64,000 nucleotides of DNA from CAWAND01 sp963807065. GTDB lineage: Bacteria; Chloroflexota; Anaerolineae; Anaerolineales; E44-bin32. The stretch spans positions 434,001 to 498,000 of the forward strand of contig CAWDZQ010000004.1 of the NCBI GenBank assembly GCA_963807065.1. The letters are read 5' to 3'. Shown in pieces: positions 37,484 through 45,921 of this stretch. The translations under genes and the position numbers were made by a program. Within the stretch, counting starts at the first letter, position 1. Each line of letters begins with the position of its first letter. The notes below the pieces were generated by a model. The model worked only from the letters and a program-made list of their open reading frames with translations, had not been told where the DNA came from and did not search any database.

Positions 37484-38011
37484 TTGACCGACCCACGCTT
37501 CGAAGACCTGATCCGGGCCTACCATGATGATATTCACCGCTATCTGTGGCGCTGGGCTCTGACCTCCGATGCATCCGATCCTGGGGCCGAGGCGCAGGAC
37601 CTCACTCAGGAGACCTTCGTACGTGCCTTCAGTGCCTTCGACCGCCTCCGGCCGGGAAGCAATCATCGGGCGTGGTTATACAAGATCGCCACCAACTGCG
37701 CCCACTCGGCGTGGCGCACAGGTCGCCGGATCCCGACGTCCCCCGAGACGGTGGTCGAGATGCTCCACGAGCCCGCCGGGGTGACGCCGGAACAACACGC
37801 CCTTGACCGCGGCCGCGACCAGATCTTGCGCCAGGCGCTGGCCGACCTGCCAGTGAAGCAGCAAGCCGCTGTCACGCTGCGCTACCTTCACGACCTTGAC
37901 TACTCGAGCATTGCCACTGCGCTCGAATGTTCCGAAGACAGCGCCCGCGCCAATGTTTACCAGGGCCTTAAGAAACTCCGGCAGACCCTGGTTGAGCGTG
38001 AGGAGGTTTGA
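37484..38011 (+). CDS. ECF-type RNA polymerase sigma factor
   Basis: A 175-residue sigma factor with sigma2 (YHDDIHRYLWRWAL, AQDLTQETFVRAF) and sigma4 (LPVKQQAAVTLRYLHDLDYSSIATAL). TTG 37484 has GGAG about 8 bp upstream. The gene is followed with no gap by ogt. No separate anti-sigma gene is adjacent; the methyltransferase N-terminus takes that position. Confidence 0.9.
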   Translation: MTDPRFEDLIRAYHDDIHRYLWRWALTSDASDPGAEAQDLTQETFVRAFSAFDRLRPGSNHRAWLYKIATNCAHSAWRTGRRIPTSPETVVEMLHEPAGVTPEQHALDRGRDQILRQALADLPVKQQAAVTLRYLHDLDYSSIATALECSEDSARANVYQGLKKLRQTLVEREEV

Positions 38012-38638
38012 ATGACTCAAAATCACGAACGTGATGACGCTCGTTGGGCGGAAGATCTCCGCCGCGCGCTTCCTGCGCCGCCGGCGGCAGCGACCGCCAC
38101 GTCGAGAAGCAGGATCGACGCCTGGTTCGAGGTGGCTGCTCCGACCGTCGCCTGGCAGCGCTGGTCCACACCGATCGGGCCGCTTTTCCTGGCCGCCGGC
38201 GACGAGGGTTTGATTCGGATCAGTTACCAAGACTCGCAGCCGGACTTCCTGGCCGAACTTGACCGGCGGGCGCGGCTGGTGGAGGACCCGCAGGCGTTGG
38301 CCCCCTACCGGCGGCAATTATCGGACTATTTCGCCGGAGACCGGGACCGATTCTCTTTGCCATTGGACCTGACTCGGCTGACGGACTTCCAAAGGCGTGT
38401 CTTGACCACCATCGCCCGTATCCCGGCCGGGGCCGTCTGGTCCTACCGGCAGGTTGCCGAGGCGATCGGTAAACCTAAGGCGGCCCGAGCGGTCGGGCAG
38501 GCTCTGGGAAGCAACCCGTTGCCCATCGTCCTGCCCTGCCACCGGGTGATCGCCAGCGATGGCACGCTGGGCGGCTACACCGGGGGATTGCCCATCAAGC
38601 TCAAGCTGCTCAAGATTGAAGGCGCTCAGCTGATCTAG
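38012..38638 (+). CDS. ogt: Methylated-DNA-protein-cysteine methyltransferase
   Basis: A 208-residue suicide repair protein that removes alkyl groups from O6-methylguanine. The acceptor Cys176 is in LPCHRVI, with the helix FQRRVLTTIARIPAGAVWSYRQVAEAIG before it. An extra N-terminal segment of about 45 residues (RWAEDLRRALPAPPAAATATS) has no repair motif. The ATG directly follows the sigma-factor TGA, so the two are coupled. Confidence 0.93.
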   Translation: MTQNHERDDARWAEDLRRALPAPPAAATATSRSRIDAWFEVAAPTVAWQRWSTPIGPLFLAAGDEGLIRISYQDSQPDFLAELDRRARLVEDPQALAPYRRQLSDYFAGDRDRFSLPLDLTRLTDFQRRVLTTIARIPAGAVWSYRQVAEAIGKPKAARAVGQALGSNPLPIVLPCHRVIASDGTLGGYTGGLPIKLKLLKIEGAQLI

Positions 38639-38677
38639 GGGGGTTCACCTGATGCCGGGCCGTGCCGCCGGAGTCGG

Positions 38678-39124
38678 TCACTGGCCGTCGCCTTTGGCCT
38701 CCAGCAGTGCTTTCAATACCCGGAAATCTGCTTCGACGGAAGCCTTCACCTGGCGTCTGAGCAAGGGCTCGGCCTAACTACAGAAATCTGAAGCCTCCCC
38801 CGCCACGATTGCCGACCCGCTGCAACCTTCGGCCTCACCCCGGACGCCCCTGGCGACCGTGATGGGAAACGAACCCGAGATCCTGTCGATCTTCACCCGT
38901 CTGCCCGCCTCGAACTCGGCAAGCTCGATGGGGGTCTCGAACGGCCGGCCCGTGCAGCCGGCATATTGTTGCTATCGAGACCCCACACCATGGGGCGCCG
39001 GGTGAGAAGCCGGGCGGATGTGATGCCCGATTGCCATGCCGGATCCTGCTCCAGATCGGCGAAGGTGTTAAAGACTTCCCTTGGCGGCCGCACGAATGGA
39101 CTGCGCCACTTCCACCCTGATCAT
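38678..39124 (-). pseudogene. Frameshifted SRPBCC/polyketide-cyclase-like gene
   Basis: Reading three frames together rebuilds a full-length (about 149-codon) SRPBCC protein: an IRVEVAQSIRA start, REVFNTFADLEQDPAWQSG, then PIELAEFEAGRRVKIDRISG, and finally AEPLLRRQVKASVEADFRVL. At least two frameshifts and an in-frame TAG separate the pieces. The total length is unchanged (a multiple of three), which fits several small compensating indels or assembly error. It lies downstream of the intact ArsR/AHSA1 pair on the same strand. Confidence 0.75.
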
Positions 39125-39170
39125 GGCCTGGTCCTCCGCCCACCCGTCCGGCCGGCCCACCGGGCAATCG

Positions 39171-39623
39171 TTATTCCGCCCCTTCTTCCCCCAAGAGGTC
39201 TTCGCCAGGGTCACCACCGGAGGCACAAATCCTGAGCCGGGCGAGATAATGGTCCCACCCTTGGGTATGCTGTTCTTGCTGGCCGTCCTCCAGTCCAAAG
39301 TGGCGCAGCCGTACGCGCGTGCCCTTGCCGGCCGCTTCAAGGGTGATTTCCACCGTAGAAGCGCCCGGGGGGAGCGCCCCCGGCGAGCCCTCCCAGCCGA
39401 AGCTGAAGCGGAAGAGGCTCGGCGGATCAACCTCGAGCACCGTCCCTCGCGCGATGGTACCTTCCCGAATGAACACGCGATAGATTCCACCGGCACGCGG
39501 ATCGAGCTCGACCTCCGATCCCATCCACTGGATCATCTTGCCGGCGTCGGTCAGGAACGAGAACACCAACTCCGGGGGCGCATCGATCTCAACTTCTCGG
39601 TCGATTGCGGCCTGTTCCATCAT
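39171..39623 (-). CDS. SRPBCC/AHSA1-family protein
   Basis: A 150-residue START/AHSA1-fold protein (VFSFLTDAGKMIQWMG, RGTVLEVDPPSLFRFSFGW, a C-terminal HTQGWDHYLARL helix). It binds a hydrophobic ligand or chaperones a partner; the exact role is unknown. It overlaps the ArsR stop by 4 bp (ATGA), forming the common ArsR-AHSA1 pair. The two are likely regulated by ArsR itself. Confidence 0.9.
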   Translation of the reverse strand: MMEQAAIDREVEIDAPPELVFSFLTDAGKMIQWMGSEVELDPRAGGIYRVFIREGTIARGTVLEVDPPSLFRFSFGWEGSPGALPPGASTVEITLEAAGKGTRVRLRHFGLEDGQQEQHTQGWDHYLARLRICASGGDPGEDLLGEEGAE

Positions 39624-39937
39624 GACTTCTTCCTCCTCGCCTCGGCTTCCGCCGACGCCTTGAGTTGTTGGAGGCGCGACTCCCAGAACATGTCGAGGAA
39701 GGCACGCGCCTCCTCCAGCCCTTCCTTCTCGATACGGTAGATGCGCTCTGTGCCCCGAGACATCACCTGCACGAGGTCGGCCTCCAACAGCACACGCAGG
39801 TGCTGCGAAACCGCCGGCCGCGAGATGTCATCGACGGTGTCAGCAATTTCGCCCGCCTTGCGCGGCCCGCTCATCAGCACGGTCAGGATGCGCCGCCTGT
39901 GGGGTTCGGAGAGGGCCTTCAGCACGACATCCAACAT
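39620..39937 (-). CDS. ArsR-family regulator
   Basis: A 105-residue winged-helix repressor (HRRRILTVLMSGPRKAGEIADTVDDISRPAVSQHLRVLLEADLV). No CxC metal-binding motif is seen, so it may sense something other than As or Cd. The ATG sits 6 nt after a -10 box, and a palindrome overlaps that promoter; self-repression is likely. Confidence 0.92.
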   Translation of the reverse strand: MLDVVLKALSEPHRRRILTVLMSGPRKAGEIADTVDDISRPAVSQHLRVLLEADLVQVMSRGTERIYRIEKEGLEEARAFLDMFWESRLQQLKASAEAEARRKKS

Positions 39938-39943
39938 GCTCGA

Positions 39944-39972
39944 ATGTTAGCATGCACTAACGTAAGTGTCAA
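39944..39972 (-). promoter_or_regulatory. Leaderless promoter and operator of arsR
   Basis: Minus-strand TTGACA-N17-TAACAT; the -10 is 6 nt from ATG 39937. The spacer/-10 overlaps GTTAG-CATGCA-CTAAC (39946-39961), a probable ArsR dimer operator. Confidence 0.75.
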
Positions 39973-40116
39973 CTTAACATATAACCGGCCAGGATGGTGT
40001 CCGCCCCGCGGGACACCGCCGGATCGGGCACGACCGCGGGACCCAGAAATGACATCCCCTTCCCCATCGGCCATTGTTATTGATCGACGATTTGGCATGA
40101 TTAGTGGTCAGAAGAC

Positions 40117-40911
40117 ATGGCAGTGACCCCCGTGGTGGCGAGAAGTCGAGGCCCATCGGTCCGATGGGAGTTCCTCGACCGTGGTGGGGACTTGGCCTAT
40201 GCGACACAAGCTTTCCGGATACACGCAACGCACAGCCGGCCGGTTGATCATCGCCCCGCCGTGCTGCTGCTCGACGAGCCGCTGGGCGCGCTCGACCTCA
40301 AACTGCGCAAGGCCATGCAGCTCGACGTCAGGTACTTCCAGCTGCAGGTCGGCATCACCTTCATCTACGTCACCCACGATCAGGAAGAGGCCCGGACGAT
40401 GTCGGACCGTATCGCCGTGATGCAATCGGGCAAGATCCTGCAGGTGGGCCGGCCGATGGAGATCTATGAGGATCCAGGCACCCGATTTGTGGCTGACTTT
40501 GTGGGGGAGACCAACTTCGTTGACGGCCGAGTTGTAACTCCTGACGACAGTCAGGCAGAAGTGGATCTGGAAGGCACAATCGTGAGGGCGAGGATTTCAC
40601 AGTCGGGCCCCCACGCCGGACAGGAAGTGACGCTTGGGGTCCACCCAGATAAGCTGCGCCTGACACCGCTTGATGGGCGCCCGCCGTCCACCTTGCACGG
40701 GACAGTGGGCGAGGTGGTCTACACAGACACCGACACCCGGCATGTGATTGAGCTGCCGAATGGCCTGTCCGTGGTGTCACGCGTTCAGATTGCCGGTGGA
40801 ACTCAGCCGGGAGGCTTTGCGCGGGGTACGCGGGTGCAGATCGCATGGGAAACCGAGGCCGCGCGGGTGCTGTCCGGAGCGGAGACCCAAAGGCGAACGC
40901 CTGATGGATAA
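40117..40911 (+). pseudogene. Truncated potA-like ABC ATPase remnant
   Basis: The 264-residue frame keeps the C-terminal part of a PotA/MalK-type ATPase: Walker B (AVLLLDEPLGALDLKLR), H-loop (VTHDQEEA) and a TOBE-like domain. Walker A is missing. The signature region is broken: another frame near 40201 reads MRHKLSGYTQRTAGR, a decayed LSGGQ segment. The first about 150 residues are gone. No permease genes are near. It is either a pseudogene or an assembly-damaged gene. Confidence 0.75.
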
Positions 40912-40931
40912 CCGCCCAGCTCCCCGAAGGT

Positions 40932-41708
40932 CTAGCTGTAGGAGGCTCGCAGCTCGGGCACGGGAAGCGTGATCATCCCCTCCGACGATTCGCCTTCCTG
41001 AGAAATCTTCTCCGGATACAGCGCCGCCAGGTAGGCCGTATACGCGCCCACCAAAGCATCCAGCTCGCCTGCCGTCATCAGTTCATCAAGCGGCAGTTCT
41101 CCGGTCAGGATGTGGTGGCGGGTGATTTCCTCCAGCGCCCGCATCGGATTGGGGATGTCGAGCCCCTTCAAGAACAGTACCAGCTGGCGCTGCAGGCGGC
41201 CCTCGAGCGTGTTTTTGGCCAGAGGTCGGCGCTCAAGGAGAGCCGTGTAGGCCGCGTTGGGGTGGAGCTCGATCAGCATCCGTTGAGACGACGACTCACC
41301 GGCCACGAAGGTCCGGTAGCCGAAACCTTTGAGCCGTTGGTGGAGTTGGTGGCCGCGCTGCACCCAGCCGGGGGCCAAGGCCAACATGCTGGATGTGTTG
41401 GCAATGCGGATTCCCCTTCGCCGTAGAGCGTACTCGCACACCCGCCAACCGGACCAAGCCGCGCCCTGCGGCGGAAGACCCAAACCGCGGCGGACGTCGG
41501 CACTCTGCATCAAGCCGATGGGCGGCCCCTGAGGTGCGTCCACGGCGGCCACCGCCGTCGATTGCCCGGCGGCGAAGGCGAGCACATCCTCCACGCCGGC
41601 GCTGCCCTGCGCGACCAGATGCAGGTCCGCGTCCAGGGCGGCATACGGCAGCGGACGATCGCCAGCCGTGGCATCGATCCCGATAAAGACCGCGTCGTCG
41701 AACAACAT
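40932..41708 (-). CDS. DUF429 family protein
   Basis: A 258-residue DUF429 protein with an FIGIDATAG-type ribonuclease-H-like start and AAVDAPQGPPIG. The family function is not established; an actin/RNase H fold is likely. ATG 41708 has GAGG 7 bp upstream; a longer GTG start (41741) is less likely. Neighbours do not indicate a pathway. Confidence 0.8.
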   Translation of the reverse strand: MLFDDAVFIGIDATAGDRPLPYAALDADLHLVAQGSAGVEDVLAFAAGQSTAVAAVDAPQGPPIGLMQSADVRRGLGLPPQGAAWSGWRVCEYALRRRGIRIANTSSMLALAPGWVQRGHQLHQRLKGFGYRTFVAGESSSQRMLIELHPNAAYTALLERRPLAKNTLEGRLQRQLVLFLKGLDIPNPMRALEEITRHHILTGELPLDELMTAGELDALVGAYTAYLAALYPEKISQEGESSEGMITLPVPELRASYS

Positions 41709-41817
41709 CTCCCTGCCTCGCCGGCGGAGGCGTACGCCCACCCCACGAGCCCGGCATCTGCACCTAGACGATACTGTAACTTGCCGTCACTGTCCAACCC
41801 GAGTCGCGGCGTGGAGT

Positions 41818-42258
41818 TCAGTCCGGGGCGCCGGCGCGCAACGCATTTTCCAGCGCCCGCCAGCGGCTCTCATCCGTCGGATACGGTGACAGCCAGGGGC
41901 GCTCTTCCGCCTGCTGCAGGGCGCGAGCCAGGCTGGCACCGCTGCACAGAAGAAACGCCACGAACACCCACCGCGTACGGTGGCGGCTCAGCCGGCTGTG
42001 GAGTAGAACAGTGCGTCCATCTTCAAGGCAATCCAAGACGAAGCCGCCCGCCACTCGGCGCGCCTCTAAATCGGCAGCGTCTTCGCTTTCAATGTCCAGC
42101 CACAAGAAGGCGGCCGGGACGGGGCCGGCGAAGGGCATCGGCGCGCCAGGAGACAAGTGAACTACGGCGTCGATTCCGGTCTGATCCTGAAACGCCTTCC
42201 AGCTCCCAGGAATTTGAAATCCCCCTGCGGCGAAGATGCGATCATGAACCCAGCTCAA
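41818..42258 (-). CDS. Dual-specificity phosphatase-like protein, catalytic Cys absent
   Basis: A 146-residue protein with the general layout of a tyrosine/dual-specificity phosphatase: a VVHLSP strand, an acidic-loop DIESEDAAD region, then VLLHSRLSRHRTRWVFVAFLLC. The signature HCxxGxxR is HSRLSRHR, so Ser replaces the nucleophile Cys and the loop Gly is absent. It may be a pseudophosphatase binding phosphoproteins. Similarity is by eye and moderate. Confidence 0.55.
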   Translation of the reverse strand: MSWVHDRIFAAGGFQIPGSWKAFQDQTGIDAVVHLSPGAPMPFAGPVPAAFLWLDIESEDAADLEARRVAGGFVLDCLEDGRTVLLHSRLSRHRTRWVFVAFLLCSGASLARALQQAEERPWLSPYPTDESRWRALENALRAGAPD

Positions 42259-42311
42259 GCGGTCTCCTTTAGCCGGCCGGCCCCTACGCCGCCCGAGTAT
42301 ACATCCCGCTT

Positions 42312-42340
42312 TTGACGCTCGCGAGCCGCACGGATATACT
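42312..42340 (+). promoter_or_regulatory. Promoter of pruA
   Basis: TTGACG-N17-TATACT, about 78 bp before the ATG. Confidence 0.75.
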
Positions 42341-42417
42341 TAAGCCACATCCTTCTCAATCAATCAGCTGCTTCCCAGGCTCTGCAGCTGGCCATTGCCC
42401 CGCAGGAGGTACGCCCC

Positions 42418-44010
42418 ATGGCCGCGCCCGACAAACAGAAACAAGGCTTCCGTTTGACCTACGCCACGATGTTCGAGCCGCCGGAGGAACTGCACACCGA
42501 GTACGAGACCGCCCTGGCAAAACTCAAGGCTGGCATGGGCACGGATGTCCCGATGCTGATCGACGGTGAAGATGTGTTCGCCGATGAGAAGTTCGAGGAC
42601 TTCTCGCCCATCAACCGGGAGTGGATGCTGGCCACGTTTCAAAAGGGCACCGCTGAGCACGCCCAAAGGGCGCTCAAGGCCGCTCGCCGGGCGACACATA
42701 CCTGGTCCAAGATGCCCTGGCAGGAACGAATCGCCATCATGCGCGGGGCAGCCGATAGGATCAACGAGCGCATATTCGAGTTCGGGGCCGTGCTTTCGCT
42801 GGAGGTCGGCAAGAACCGGATGGAAGCCCTGGGTGACGCCGCTGAATCGGCCGACTTGATCCGCTACGCTTGCGACCAGATGGAATCCAACAAGGGCTAT
42901 GTTGTACCCATGGGCAAGGACCCGCTTAAGGGGTACGACGCCACCAACACCTCCGTGCTCCTGCCGTACGGTGTGTGGGTCGTGGTCAGTCCGTTCAACT
43001 TCCCAGCCGCGCTCACCGGTGGACCTGCGGGGGCGGCCCTGGTTGCCGGCAACACCTTGGTCATGAAGCCCGCCACCGACACACCCTGGACTGCGCGTCT
43101 CTTGGCGGAATGCTTCCGCGACGCCGGCCTGCCTGAGGGCGCGTTCAACTATGTGACCGGCCCGGGCTCCACCTTGGGCGAAGCCCTGATCGACAGCCCC
43201 GAGGTGGACGGGATCACGTTCACCGGCTCATTCGACGTCGGGATGCACATCTACCGCCAATTCGCCGGCGGAAAATACCCTCGCCCGACGATCCTCGAGA
43301 TGGGGGGCAAGAACCCGTCCATCGTCTCGCGCAACGCCGACCTCGAGCGAGCAGCCACCGGGATTGTGCGCTCAGCCTTCGGCCTGCAGGGCCAGAAGTG
43401 CTCCGCCAACTCACGGATCTTCGCCGAGCAGCCCGTCTATGACGAGCTGGTCCAACTGATTGTGGACAAGACGAACGCCCTGTCGGTCGGCGATCCCACC
43501 GAACGCAGCACCTTCATGGGCCCCGTCATCAACAAGAGCGCCTATGCGTCCTTCAAGGAATTCACCGAGGAGCTTTCGCAATCCGGGTCCTTCTTGACCG
43601 GGGGCAAAGTGCTAAGCGGGGGTACTTTCGACAAGGGCTTCTTCTGCGAGCCCACCGTCGCCGCCAACGTAGCTCGGGACCATCGTCTGTGGAAGCAAGA
43701 GATGTTCCTGCCGATTACCATGGTCGAGGCCGTGGACAACCTGGAGGAGGCCATGGGCCTGGCCAACGATGTGGTCTACGGGCTGACGTCCGGTTTCTAC
43801 GGCTCGGAGGACGAGGCCCAGTGGTTCTTCGACAACATCCAGGCCGGCGTGAACTATGCTAACCGCCCTCAGGGGTCCACCACCGGGGCCTGGCCGGGAT
43901 TCCAGCCTTTTGGCGGCTGGAAAGGGTCCGGCTCTTCGGGCAAGAACGCCGGCGGCCAATATTATCTGCCGCTGTACATGCACGAACACATCCGCACCCT
44001 GATCCGCTAG
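42418..44010 (+). CDS. pruA: L-glutamate gamma-semialdehyde dehydrogenase
   Basis: A 530-residue aldehyde dehydrogenase of the P5C type. NAD fold VVSPFNFPAALTGGPAG, catalytic Cys328 in QGQKCSAN, general-base Glu in LEMGGKNPS, and a C-terminal PFGGWKGSG motif. It converts glutamate semialdehyde to glutamate in proline or arginine breakdown. No proline dehydrogenase domain is fused and none is adjacent. ATG 42418 follows AGGAGG. Promoter TTGACG-N17-TATACT lies upstream. Confidence 0.93.
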   Translation: MAAPDKQKQGFRLTYATMFEPPEELHTEYETALAKLKAGMGTDVPMLIDGEDVFADEKFEDFSPINREWMLATFQKGTAEHAQRALKAARRATHTWSKMPWQERIAIMRGAADRINERIFEFGAVLSLEVGKNRMEALGDAAESADLIRYACDQMESNKGYVVPMGKDPLKGYDATNTSVLLPYGVWVVVSPFNFPAALTGGPAGAALVAGNTLVMKPATDTPWTARLLAECFRDAGLPEGAFNYVTGPGSTLGEALIDSPEVDGITFTGSFDVGMHIYRQFAGGKYPRPTILEMGGKNPSIVSRNADLERAATGIVRSAFGLQGQKCSANSRIFAEQPVYDELVQLIVDKTNALSVGDPTERSTFMGPVINKSAYASFKEFTEELSQSGSFLTGGKVLSGGTFDKGFFCEPTVAANVARDHRLWKQEMFLPITMVEAVDNLEEAMGLANDVVYGLTSGFYGSEDEAQWFFDNIQAGVNYANRPQGSTTGAWPGFQPFGGWKGSGSSGKNAGGQYYLPLYMHEHIRTLIR

Positions 44011-44059
44011 GTCACAGCTGGCCCGCCCCCGCGGGGACGAGCCACACATCCCACACACC

Positions 44060-44302
44060 ATGCTTCGTCGTCTGGGTTCGGCCCTGATCTTGATCGGCCT
44101 GGTCGTGATGGTCGTCTATTGGGTTTCCTCCACCATCGGCCAGGGCAGCCCGCTCATGTTGGTGGGCGGGGGTGTCTGCAGCCTGCTGGGGATGTGGCTC
44201 CGGCGAAAGGCCGTTGCTCAAGCGGCGGCGGACACCGGTCGCTTCCGGACGCTGAAACGCCTGATGACGCCTCCAGACGAGGCGGAAGGCGAAGCCGATT
44301 GA
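44060..44302 (+). CDS. Small two-helix membrane protein
   Basis: An 80-residue protein with two hydrophobic segments (about 5-24 and 31-46) and a charged C-terminal tail (RFRTLKRLMTPPDEAEGEAD). Function not recognised. It lies between pruA and sth on the same strand. Start ATG 44060 has no strong ribosome site. Confidence 0.55.
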   Translation: MLRRLGSALILIGLVVMVVYWVSSTIGQGSPLMLVGGGVCSLLGMWLRRKAVAQAAADTGRFRTLKRLMTPPDEAEGEAD

Positions 44303-44334
44303 CCGACGCCCATGCTCGTGGCGTTGCCGGGGCT

Positions 44335-44352
44335 TTGTGAAATTTCTCACTC
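44335..44352. promoter_or_regulatory. Rex/CRP-like palindrome, copy F
   Basis: TTGTGA-AATTTC-TCACTC has one clean and one weaker half, 120 bp before sth. Regulation of a transhydrogenase by a NADH-sensing Rex would fit. Confidence 0.45.
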
Positions 44353-44472
44353 TCTGGCGAGTCCTGTCTGGCGTTCTGCCAAAGCTTGAGTGGCCGGGTT
44401 GATGTATGATGTTCCTGCCCCACACACCACTCTCACAGCCAAACCCAAATGACAGGACGGTGCTGAGTCTCA

Positions 44473-45876
44473 ATGCCTGACTACAACTATGATCTGGTGG
44501 TGATCGGATCCGGCCCCGCCGGACAACGCGCCGCCATCCAGGCGGCCAAAATCGGCAAGCGAGTGGCGATCGCCGAACGGCGATCCGTCGTCGGCGGCGT
44601 GTGCATCAACACGGGAACCATTCCCAGCAAGACCTTGCGCGAAGCCGCGCTGTACCTGTCCGGGTACAGCGAACGTGGGCTCTACGGCTCGTCTTATGCC
44701 GTCAAAGAGCACATCACCGTCGACGATCTGGTCTTCCGTGCCAACCACGTTATTCAGAATGAAATTGACGTTATCCACAACCAGTTGAGGCGTAATGATG
44801 TGGAACTGTTCGCCGCCGAGGCCGGATTCGCCGATCCTCACACGCTGCGCCTCAAGGATGTGGACAGTTCGGAGGAGCGCCAGATCACCACGAACTTCGT
44901 GGTCATCGCTTGCGGCACCACCGCCACGCGTCCCGAGCACATCCCCTTCGACCAGACCCACATCATGGCCAGCGACGATATCATGCATCTCGACACTATT
45001 CCTCGCACCCTGACCGTGGTCGGCGGCGGGGTGATCGGCCTGGAGTACGCCAGTATTTTCGCCGCCTTGGGTGTGCGCGTCACCGTCGTCGATCGTCGGC
45101 CCAACCTGCTGCCCTTTGTCGACGAAGAGATCGTCGACGCGCTCATATATCAGATGCGCCAGGACCGCATGACTCTGCGTCTGAACGAGACCGTCCAGCA
45201 CATCTCGCCCGAACCGGACAAGGGGAGATACCAGGTCCGGATCGATCTAGAGAGCGGCAAACAGATCTGGACGGAGAAGGCTCTCTATAGCGTCGGGCGA
45301 ACGGGTGCAACAGCGGACCTCAACCTGGCCGCAGCCGGGCTCAAGGCCGACGATCGTGGACGGCTTCTGGTGAACGAGAACTACCAGACCGACGTGCCCA
45401 ACATTTACGCCGCCGGCGATGTCATCGGTTTCCCCAGCCTGGCGGCGACGTCGATGGAGCAGGGTCGTTTGGCCAGTTGCCACGCGTTCGGAATTCCGGC
45501 CAACAGTGTGCCCGAATTGTTTCCCTACGGGATCTACACCATCCCCGAGATCTCCATCGTCGGGATGACCGAAGCCGAGCTCACCGAAGCCGGCGTGCCC
45601 TACGAGGTGGGCAAGGCCCATTACCGCGAAATCGCCCGCGGCCAGATCATGGGTGATCAATCCGGCTTGCTGAAATTGATCTTTCACCTGGAGACGCGCA
45701 AACTCTTGGCGGTTCATATCATTGGTTCGGGCGCCAGCGAGCTGATTCATATCGGACAGGCGGTGCTGGCCTTTGGAGGGACGGTTGATTACTTCGTCGA
45801 GACCGTCTTCAACTATCCGACGCTGGCCGAGTGCTACAAAACGGCCGCCTTCGATGGGATCAATCGACTGGGCTGA
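44473..45876 (+). CDS. sth: Soluble pyridine nucleotide transhydrogenase
   Basis: A 467-residue FAD enzyme that moves hydride between NADPH and NAD+. The FAD site is LVVIGSGPAGQRAAIQAAK. The active-site region GGVCINTGTIPSKT keeps Cys44 but replaces the second redox Cys by Thr, as in Sth enzymes and unlike lipoamide dehydrogenase. FAD/NAD dimer motifs follow (VVGGGVIGLEYASIF, YAAGDVIGFPSLA). zwf, gltA and bkd in the window all affect NAD(P)H balance. Confidence 0.93.
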   Translation: MPDYNYDLVVIGSGPAGQRAAIQAAKIGKRVAIAERRSVVGGVCINTGTIPSKTLREAALYLSGYSERGLYGSSYAVKEHITVDDLVFRANHVIQNEIDVIHNQLRRNDVELFAAEAGFADPHTLRLKDVDSSEERQITTNFVVIACGTTATRPEHIPFDQTHIMASDDIMHLDTIPRTLTVVGGGVIGLEYASIFAALGVRVTVVDRRPNLLPFVDEEIVDALIYQMRQDRMTLRLNETVQHISPEPDKGRYQVRIDLESGKQIWTEKALYSVGRTGATADLNLAAAGLKADDRGRLLVNENYQTDVPNIYAAGDVIGFPSLAATSMEQGRLASCHAFGIPANSVPELFPYGIYTIPEISIVGMTEAELTEAGVPYEVGKAHYREIARGQIMGDQSGLLKLIFHLETRKLLAVHIIGSGASELIHIGQAVLAFGGTVDYFVETVFNYPTLAECYKTAAFDGINRLG

Positions 45877-45921
45877 ATCGCGTCCGCCTTCGAGGCTCGA
45901 GGCCGCCAGGAGTCAACCCCC

